A stretch of 64,000 nucleotides of DNA, taken from assembly GCF_003999375.1 (NCBI RefSeq), contig NZ_RJLC01000015.1:61706-125705 (forward strand), in the 5' to 3' direction. The notes below the pieces were generated by a model. It made no database searches. It had not been told where the DNA came from and saw only the letters and a program-made list of their open reading frames with translations. Each line of letters begins with the position of its first letter. Within the stretch, counting starts at the first letter, position 1. Of the stretch, positions 59,086 through 64,000 are shown in pieces. This DNA comes from Pseudidiomarina mangrovi (lineage in GTDB: Bacteria; Pseudomonadota; Gammaproteobacteria; Enterobacterales; Alteromonadaceae). The position numbers were made by a program, and so were the translations under genes.

Positions 59086-59205
59086 TCAGTCCGTTTGCTC
59101 ACTCAAACGGAACCATTTTTGCCGTCGCTCGCTCTGCAAACTGCGTTGCTTGCGAAGCCATGCACGACGGCGTTCTTTCGAGATTAGACGTTTCATTCGG
59201 CGCAT
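59086..59205 (-). CDS. 39-residue basic protein coupled to mltF
   Basis: ATG 59205 lies 3 nt after the mltF stop, and the ribosome site GAGGAG is inside the last mltF codons, so translation should be coupled. The product (MRRMKRLISKERRRAWLRKQ, then RSLQSERRQKWFRLSEQTD) has about 14 Arg/Lys residues and two to three Trp, predicted helical. It could bind RNA, ribosomes or lipid. I recognise no family, and the gene is too short for most callers. Support is the ribosome site, tight coupling and non-random composition. Confidence 0.6.
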   Translation of the reverse strand: MRRMKRLISKERRRAWLRKQRSLQSERRQKWFRLSEQTD

Positions 59206-59208
59206 AAT

Positions 59209-60630
59209 TTACTGCTCCTCATCACCACTGCCGCTAGGCAGCTCGATTGTCAGTGGGTCGGCAGGGATGCGACCACGCTCATCTAGCCAGATTAGAGTAT
59301 CGTAATATCGGCGAATATTCCCGACATATCGCACTGGCTCGTCACCGCGGGCAAAACCAAATTTAGTTTGGCGGTAAAACTTTTTCTGTCGTAATAAGGG
59401 TAGTCGTTTTCTGACATCAATCCAGCGATCGGGGTCGGCGCCTTGTTGTTGGGTCAGAATACGCGCATCTTCGAGGTGGCCTAGGCCAATATTGTAGGCC
59501 GCTAGGGCAAACCACACGCGGTCAGGTTCAGCAATACGCGCCGGAATACGTTGTAGCATTTGCTCAAAATAGCGCGCCCCGCCGCGAATACTTTGCTCAG
59601 GGTTTAAGCGGCTGCGTACACCCATTTGCTGCGCCGTGGGTAATGTGAGCATCATCATACCGCGTACCCCAGTAGGCGACACCGCACGCGGGTTCCACAG
59701 GCTTTCTTGATAGCTAATGGCCGCCAACAAGCGCCAGTCGAGACTGCCAGAATGAGTTTGAAATAACTTGCGATAACGCGGCAATACTTGTTCAACGGCT
59801 TGAATAAACAAGGTGGTATCCACGTAGTTGAATTGATTAACGTGGCCGAAATGCTGATCCACCAGCTGATCCAGCTCACCGCTATCGCGCAATGCGCCGA
59901 AAAATTCAATCAGTGGGTTGTATAGCGAGGCGTCCAACTGCTGGTTCAATACCCAACCCACATCAATGCTGTCGCGCACGGTGAACGCTACGCTCAAATC
60001 GGGGTAAAAACGGCGCTGTACCGCAAGGGTATTGGAATCAACGATGGTGTAGGCGATATCGCCTTGCATCACCAAGCGTAGTAATTCAATGGCATCGTGC
60101 TCGTCGCTAGCGCGCCAATTTAACTCGGGTAGCTGCTGCTGTTGGGCCTGTAACCATTCAGCATGGCTGCTACCGGCAACCACCACCAATTCGGCGTCTA
60201 GCTCAGCTAATTCGCGTGGGCGCGTGCGCGAGCCCTGGCGGAATACCACTTGCTGGGCAATTTCTTGATACGGCGGGGTAAAACGATATTTACCGCTACG
60301 TTGTTCGGTGCGGTCAATACCGGCGGCGATAAAATCCACTTCGCCGCTATCGAGCAAGCCAAACAGGTGCTTTAAGCTATAGCGCGGCACCATCTGCAGG
60401 CTGACGCCAAGCTCATCAGCAAAACGTTGGGCTAAGGCATATTCCAGCCCGGCCGGCTGTTCTTGATCGAGGTAATAGGTGGTGGGTGACAGGGTGGTGC
60501 CAACGCGCAGCACTCCGCGTTCACGAATTTGCTCAAGTTGGTTGGGCGCGGGTGCTGGAGTGCAGCTCAGCAAGCTCAGGCTGAGCAACAACAGCCACCA
60601 AACGCGCCCGCGTAGCACCGTTATTCCCAC
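59209..60630 (-). CDS. mltF: membrane-bound lytic murein transglycosylase F
   Basis: About 474 residues from a GTG at 60630 (or at 60618, which has a GGGA site). The longest frame begins inside the adjacent IS3 remnant and is not credible. A lipoprotein-type signal (VWWLLLLSLSLLSC) leads to an amino-acid-binding-like domain (GVLRVGTTLSPTTYYLDQEQ ... VDFIAAGIDRTEQR) and a C-terminal lytic transglycosylase domain with catalytic Glu in SYQESLWNPRAVSPTGVRG. It cleaves peptidoglycan glycans at the outer membrane. The native promoter region may have been altered by the IS scar directly upstream. Confidence 0.9.
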   Translation of the reverse strand: MGITVLRGRVWWLLLLSLSLLSCTPAPAPNQLEQIRERGVLRVGTTLSPTTYYLDQEQPAGLEYALAQRFADELGVSLQMVPRYSLKHLFGLLDSGEVDFIAAGIDRTEQRSGKYRFTPPYQEIAQQVVFRQGSRTRPRELAELDAELVVVAGSSHAEWLQAQQQQLPELNWRASDEHDAIELLRLVMQGDIAYTIVDSNTLAVQRRFYPDLSVAFTVRDSIDVGWVLNQQLDASLYNPLIEFFGALRDSGELDQLVDQHFGHVNQFNYVDTTLFIQAVEQVLPRYRKLFQTHSGSLDWRLLAAISYQESLWNPRAVSPTGVRGMMMLTLPTAQQMGVRSRLNPEQSIRGGARYFEQMLQRIPARIAEPDRVWFALAAYNIGLGHLEDARILTQQQGADPDRWIDVRKRLPLLRQKKFYRQTKFGFARGDEPVRYVGNIRRYYDTLIWLDERGRIPADPLTIELPSGSGDEEQ

Positions 60631-60639
60631 TCTAGATCC

Positions 60640-60836
60640 GCCAATTTGCAAGATTGAGCGGTGCTCATGCCATGTGCACGGCAAAGCTTTGGAACGACTG
60701 CACCGTTCTCGTTATGCTTCAGAATCGCTATGATCTGACTATCTCTGTATTGTGATTTGCGCATAGAAAACTCCTTAGCTTTAGTTTAACGGAATTTTCT
60801 ACTTATAACTGCTCCGATTTTTTTGGGGGGATTACA
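60640..60836 (-). mobile_element. IS3-family remnant: left end and 5' part of orfA
   Basis: On the minus strand the remnant begins with the terminal sequence TGTAATCCCCCCAAAAAAAT at 60836. It then has an AAGGAG site and ATG 60764 opening an orfA-like frame (MRKSQYRDSQIIAILKHNEN ... KLCRAHGMSTAQS). Similarity to IS3 OrfA stops near residue 36, and the frame closes at 60621 after unrelated residues. It is a different IS3 subtype from the element at 8891. Its right end cuts an Rhs reading frame; its left end runs into the mltF start region. Confidence 0.75.
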
Positions 60837-60965
60837 GATTGCCGTTATTGTCGTAGCTGTAATGGCTAAGGCTAGCGCTGGCGAGGTTGACCGTTTGTAC
60901 CGCGTTCGGGCCAGCATTACCTACGTTGTTCTTACTCTCACTACCGTAGCTGAGAAAGCTGTTTT
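60832..60965 (-). pseudogene. Rhs/YD-repeat fragment cut by IS3 remnant
   Basis: On the minus strand a frame reads NSFLSYGSESKNNVGNAGPN ... SASLSHYSYDNNGNL and stops at a TAA supplied by the IS end. The YSYDNNGNL segment is a YD repeat of Rhs proteins. It has no start. It is the leftmost relic of the Rhs cluster that continues to the right edge. Confidence 0.6.
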
Positions 60966-61014
60966 TTATAACAACATCCCTTTATGCGAATGGTGACGTC
61001 GCAAACTTGCAATA

Positions 61015-61145
61015 TCAATTCCTACTATGCTCCACAGCGATACTCAGCTTCTTGATCTCGCCCGAGCTAAGACGTATATCTCTGATGCGGGAGTAAAGTT
61101 CAGCCGATTTCGCATAATCCTTTTGTCGAAATGCTTCAGTGTACT
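61015..61145 (-). pseudogene. out-of-frame continuation of the 61146 gene
   Basis: Directly after the stop of the gene at 61146 a frame without start reads KYTEAFRQKDYAKSAELYSR and on to IKKLSIAVEHSRN. It looks like one TPR-type helix pair. One inserted T at the junction would fuse it to that gene (IIEN-LKYTEAF). It is either a lost C-terminus or the tail of another deleted cassette. Confidence 0.4.
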
Positions 61146-61667
61146 TTAATTTTCAATGATAAACTTTTGAACGCCACTACTACGCAACCATTGTGCTTCG
61201 TTTTTTTCGCGATAGTAGGATCTAAGTGAAACGATGCTGTCGATCGAAAAGTCCAGAACCGCCTTTAGGTTATTTTCATCGTTTTTAAATATCAGTTGCT
61301 TTGTTTCACTATTGTAACATCCGAAAAGCTGCTCAGAAAAAAATCGTTGTGGTTCCGAGCTACCGATAGTGAAAAAACTTTTATCATGTAGTGAAGCACC
61401 AATAAAAAATATTCCGTCGTTTTGACCATCTTGGCCCCAATCAAAATAGAACTCCATTAAATAGGGTAAAGGCCTTCGATAATAAACTGCCCCCTTCCTC
61501 GTTTCACCATGGGGCATTTCGTCTACTATTTGCATATCTTGACCGAAAGCATTGAATACTGTAGTTGCTTGCTTGATAAATTCATCATAAGAATAGTCAC
61601 ATGTTTGTTCCGCCTGACTGGAAAAACTAGCGGCCATAAAAATAGACATAAATATATAGCGAATCAT
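61146..61667 (-). CDS. candidate Rhs immunity protein, secreted
   Basis: A 173-residue protein with signal peptide MIRYIFMSIFMAASFSSQA, cleaved before EQTCDYSYDEF. Its ATG overlaps the stop of the Rhs toxin tip by 4 nt, the coupling expected for toxin and immunity. The mature part is beta-rich with aromatic residues (LPYLMEFYFDWGQDGQND). A periplasmic location would mean its toxin acts there. A frameshift may have removed a C-terminal part (see 61015). Immunity function is inferred from position. Confidence 0.55.
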   Translation of the reverse strand: MIRYIFMSIFMAASFSSQAEQTCDYSYDEFIKQATTVFNAFGQDMQIVDEMPHGETRKGAVYYRRPLPYLMEFYFDWGQDGQNDGIFFIGASLHDKSFFTIGSSEPQRFFSEQLFGCYNSETKQLIFKNDENNLKAVLDFSIDSIVSLRSYYREKNEAQWLRSSGVQKFIIEN

Positions 61668-62638
61668 TTTTTATTTCTCTCCTTAGCATCTACTTCAGAA
61701 TATTCGCCTTTTGCATTGAAAATATACAAGTTTCCTCTATCTCGCCATGTAGCAACGACAATTATCGGAGTGTTAAGCTCCTTCGCAAGTTCGATGTAAT
61801 TCACCGCATTCCCTAGGATTGTAGTACCTCTCGTATTAGGCCCCACGCCAATGACTACTAACGTTGCATTTTTAATTGCTGTTTGCCCGCCCACAAACCC
61901 GGTCCGTAAACTAGATGGATGATTTATCGTTCCACTAGGAACATCAACACTCGGACGTGTATAGCTAAAGGTCCCATCATCCGATTCTGCAATCACGCTT
62001 CCATGCTCCCTATTAGCATGTTCCGGATTAAATAATAATCCTTTGCGATCGCTTTCATTAATCACCTCAGCCGATATTTCTCTCTCAGCTTGGCTGAGTG
62101 CGCTCTGGAAATTGGGATTATCCCAGAAATCGCCCGCTACTTCTGAGGGCGTCAATGAAGAATGGTCAACTAGCGGTGTTTTTCTAAGACCATTGTGACC
62201 GAATTCCCCAGGCGCACCGATACTGTCGGCACCAACTTCCTTCGCTACGGCACGTGACTGTTCTTTTCCATTATCCTCCGATTGACCGCCACCTACTGAC
62301 ACGCAAAATGGGCAGTTAGGGGGATATTTAAACGGATTTTGCAGCCCTTGCTCTGCACAATGTATCGCTAAAATACAATCGGCAATATACCCACTCGGGT
62401 CCGTCCCCGCTAGCGGGTTGTTCATGATGTAGGAGTAAGGATTCAGCGACTGGCTGTTGCCGGGCTCCTGGATGAACGGGTCGACACTTAAGAACCGGCC
62501 TAAGTTGTAATCGTACACCCGGCCGTTCATGTGAATCAACTGCGCTTCATCGATGTGCTCGTGGTCGGTGAAACCCCGCATGGTAAAGGGTGTGCCACCA
62601 GCAATATTCCACAGTGTTGCTGATGGGCTGGCCTGCAT
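61664..62638 (-). CDS. orphan Rhs core end plus C-terminal toxin tip
   Basis: From ATG 62638 (MQASPSATLWNIAGG) about 324 residues. The first 90 are the end of an Rhs core: RGFTDHEHIDEAQLIHMNGR, then YDYNLGRFLSVDPFIQ and the PYSYIMNNPLAGTDPSGY junction. The variable tip (about 230 residues) follows and resembles nothing I can name; it contains HANREHG, FSYTRPSVDVPSG and LVVIGVGPNTRG. There is no Rhs N-terminal part or secretion domain, so this is an orphan cassette that could recombine onto the full Rhs gene through the repeated core DNA. Confidence 0.7.
   Translation of the reverse strand: MQASPSATLWNIAGGTPFTMRGFTDHEHIDEAQLIHMNGRVYDYNLGRFLSVDPFIQEPGNSQSLNPYSYIMNNPLAGTDPSGYIADCILAIHCAEQGLQNPFKYPPNCPFCVSVGGGQSEDNGKEQSRAVAKEVGADSIGAPGEFGHNGLRKTPLVDHSSLTPSEVAGDFWDNPNFQSALSQAEREISAEVINESDRKGLLFNPEHANREHGSVIAESDDGTFSYTRPSVDVPSGTINHPSSLRTGFVGGQTAIKNATLVVIGVGPNTRGTTILGNAVNYIELAKELNTPIIVVATWRDRGNLYIFNAKGEYSEVDAKERNKK
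62388..62459. repeat. Rhs core junction repeat, copy 1
   Basis: 72 bp encoding the NPYSYIMNNPLAGTDPSGY junction. It matches 63929-64000 at about 67 of 72 positions. Such repeats let toxin tips exchange by homologous recombination. Confidence 0.85.
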
Positions 62639-62654
62639 GGTGCCATGTCGCACT

Positions 62655-63188
62655 TTATTTTTTCGATTCAGTAGGCAAGGTAGCCTCACCACATAGATCG
62701 CTGTTTTCTTCACACCAGGCGGCTCCAAAGAGCCCGTGATTTGTACTCAAATACCAAACCATGTTGTTCGCGTTATTCTTCGCCGCCATAACTCCAATTT
62801 CCGGCGAGTAGTAGATTATACGATTACTCTCTCCAAAGATAATTTTCACATCAGTTGGTCCTCGCCCCTCTACAAAAAATAAAAGTGAGTCTGCCTTGTA
62901 GGTATACTTTTGGTTAAAGCATGTCCAACTATCACCAATCTTCATGTCTATCTTGGGCGCAGTAAAAACTAAATTAGTCAGAGACTGGCAATAATATTGA
63001 GCGGTGGATTGGTCTTCGTTGAGGCTGCCTGAATCCGCCAAAAAGTTCGCGCCTCTTTCGCTATATATGTAGGTAAATTCGCCATTATTATTGGGTAATT
63101 GTGCGTAGCCATAAATTATAGAAGTGTCAGCGGCAATATTGTTGCCCAGTAAAAAAATCAGTGACATTAAAGAATTTTCGATCTGCAT
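62655..63188 (-). CDS. candidate immunity protein for the metalloprotease-like Rhs tip
   Basis: A 177-residue protein starting 10 nt after the stop of the Rhs tip at 63199, with an AGGGG site. The N-terminus (SLMSLIFLLGNNIAADTS) reads as a signal peptide. The mature part is beta-rich with Cys residues (YYCQSL, SWTCFNQ, AAWCEENSDLCGE) and may hold disulphides. Position directly behind a toxin tip is the only evidence for immunity. Its stop sits at the start of the next Rhs core piece. Confidence 0.55.
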   Translation of the reverse strand: MQIENSLMSLIFLLGNNIAADTSIIYGYAQLPNNNGEFTYIYSERGANFLADSGSLNEDQSTAQYYCQSLTNLVFTAPKIDMKIGDSWTCFNQKYTYKADSLLFFVEGRGPTDVKIIFGESNRIIYYSPEIGVMAAKNNANNMVWYLSTNHGLFGAAWCEENSDLCGEATLPTESKK

Positions 63189-63198
63189 ATTAATACCC

Positions 63199-64000
63199 CT
63201 AATTACTTGATTTTTGGATTATTTCTCTATAAATATAGTCCGAATAACGCGAGTAGAGCTCAGCAGCTTTTTCTCTAGCATGTTTTTCATGAGGCCTAGC
63301 ACCATAATCTCTGTCCAATTTCGAATTATTCCTAATCGCAGTATTAGATTTCGTGCCATGAGTCACTTCATGAAGCATTATCTCAATTTTCTCTGGTGTG
63401 TCCTTTTGATAATAGCCACGATAAGCTGTTAGCTCGTATCCGTTTCTGGTTGGTTGCATGCTTGCATTTGCTACCGCGAGTTGGCCATTAACCAAAAGCA
63501 CTGGCCCATCCCGGCCAGGGTTTTCCTTAACCTCCGTCATATTTATTATAGAAATCAGTTCTCTCAATTCAGTTGCTTCGTCAAATGCGCCAGAAACGCC
63601 TTTTTTGACGTTATCCCAGACGTCCGCATAAGCTTTCTCTAATCCGTCGGCAATATTGTGTAGCATTATGCCTGCGTCTATTCGCCCGTCATTTACCCCA
63701 TCACTGATTTCATCGTTTTCCGAAGCGCGAACGACACTATAAGAAGCTAAATCGGATTGCGAACCAATCATCGCCACGTTACCTTCTCTTCCCATAATCG
63801 CCATTTGATGATTGAGATTTTTTATTTCGCGACCATTCGAACCTGCTTCTGTAAAACCTTGATAGCCAACCATACATTTAAAGTCACAGTGCCTCGATTC
63901 ACCTAGGCCCAAATTCCCAACGCTTACATACCCACTGGGGTCCGTCCCCGCCAGCGGGTTGTTCATGATGTAGGAGTAGGGGTTGAGCGACTGGCTGTTG
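63199..64000 (-). CDS. Rhs protein C-terminus with HEVTH zincin-like toxin tip, partial at right edge
   Basis: The frame is open to the window edge, so the main Rhs core and N-terminus lie outside. The visible part starts with the core junction (NPYSYIMNNPLAGTDPSGY), followed by a tip of about 235 residues. The tip contains IEIMLHEVTHGTKS, an HExxH motif as in zinc metalloproteases, and a Glu-rich helix behind it (RPHEKHAREKAAELYSRY). A secreted protease effector is the natural reading, untested. The candidate immunity gene follows immediately. Confidence 0.75.
   Translation of the reverse strand, partial: NSQSLNPYSYIMNNPLAGTDPSGYVSVGNLGLGESRHCDFKCMVGYQGFTEAGSNGREIKNLNHQMAIMGREGNVAMIGSQSDLASYSVVRASENDEISDGVNDGRIDAGIMLHNIADGLEKAYADVWDNVKKGVSGAFDEATELRELISIINMTEVKENPGRDGPVLLVNGQLAVANASMQPTRNGYELTAYRGYYQKDTPEKIEIMLHEVTHGTKSNTAIRNNSKLDRDYGARPHEKHAREKAAELYSRYSDYIYREIIQKSSN
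63929..64000. repeat. Rhs core junction repeat, copy 2
   Basis: Partner of 62388-62459, in the same orientation 1.5 kb away, and continuing beyond the window edge. Confidence 0.85.

Noticed and set aside
60621..60684. mltF start at the TTG at 60684
   Set aside because: That codon and the next residues lie in the IS3 remnant; GTG codons at 60630 and 60618 lead directly into the lipoprotein signal.

Overview
The window is gammaproteobacterial chromosome, most likely from an Alteromonadales-type marine bacterium; Idiomarinaceae is my best guess, from gene content and not proven. The core block ygfB-pepP-ubiH-ubiI-gcvTHP with divergent zapA and a 6S RNA gene is the classic gammaproteobacterial order. 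The very long PstC and PstA permeases and the large Oar-like TonB receptor fit that group.

Layout. (1) 1-8.7 kb: an accessory island that looks like a defence locus. It holds three GIY-YIG-like proteins, a Cas4/RecB-like nuclease fused to a DEDD-type exonuclease-like domain (DUF2779), a DUF2130 protein, a 54-residue ORF and a double AAA+ ATPase. The ATPase start lies inside a nested RNA structure with a 15-bp perfect inverted repeat. (2) 8.7-14.8 kb: an IS3 element with a -1 frameshift signal, a decaying cluster of small membrane-protein genes, a decayed duplicate of the gcvP 3' end and two AT-rich genes. (3) 14.8-29.8 kb: core genes gcvPHT, a LysR regulator, ubiI, ubiH, pepP, ygfB, zapA, 6S RNA, fau (ygfA), rpiA and serA. 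A secreted amidohydrolase gene sits on the opposite strand between 6S RNA and fau. (4) 29.8-37 kb: pstCAB-phoU and asnA/asnC. (5) 36,978-46,587: a 9.6-kb composite transposon with an 8-bp target duplication. It combines an ISPpu12-like element (merR, CDF transporter, lspA, broken ISL3 transposase) with DUF3703 and a czc-type RND metal-efflux operon. (6) 46.6-54.5 kb: pstS, phoR, phoB, a secreted endonuclease/phosphatase-like lipoprotein and a large TonB-dependent receptor. (7) 54.6-60.6 kb: tadA, purL, a 39-residue basic ORF and mltF. (8) 60.6-64 kb: an IS3 remnant and an Rhs polymorphic-toxin tail with two tandem toxin tips and candidate immunity genes; it runs off the right edge.

How the genes work together. 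Phosphate starvation is the main theme of the right half. Four Pho boxes (before pstC, pstS, phoB and the TonB receptor) each have a -10-like hexamer exactly 10 nt downstream. This places the TonB receptor in the Pho regulon beside the sensor kinase, regulator and transporter. The transposon landed next to the terminator shared by pstS and asnC and adds metal resistance. Both flanks (1-14.8 kb and 60.6-64 kb) are conflict-type accessory regions with IS scars and truncated genes. No tRNA, rRNA or CRISPR array was found.
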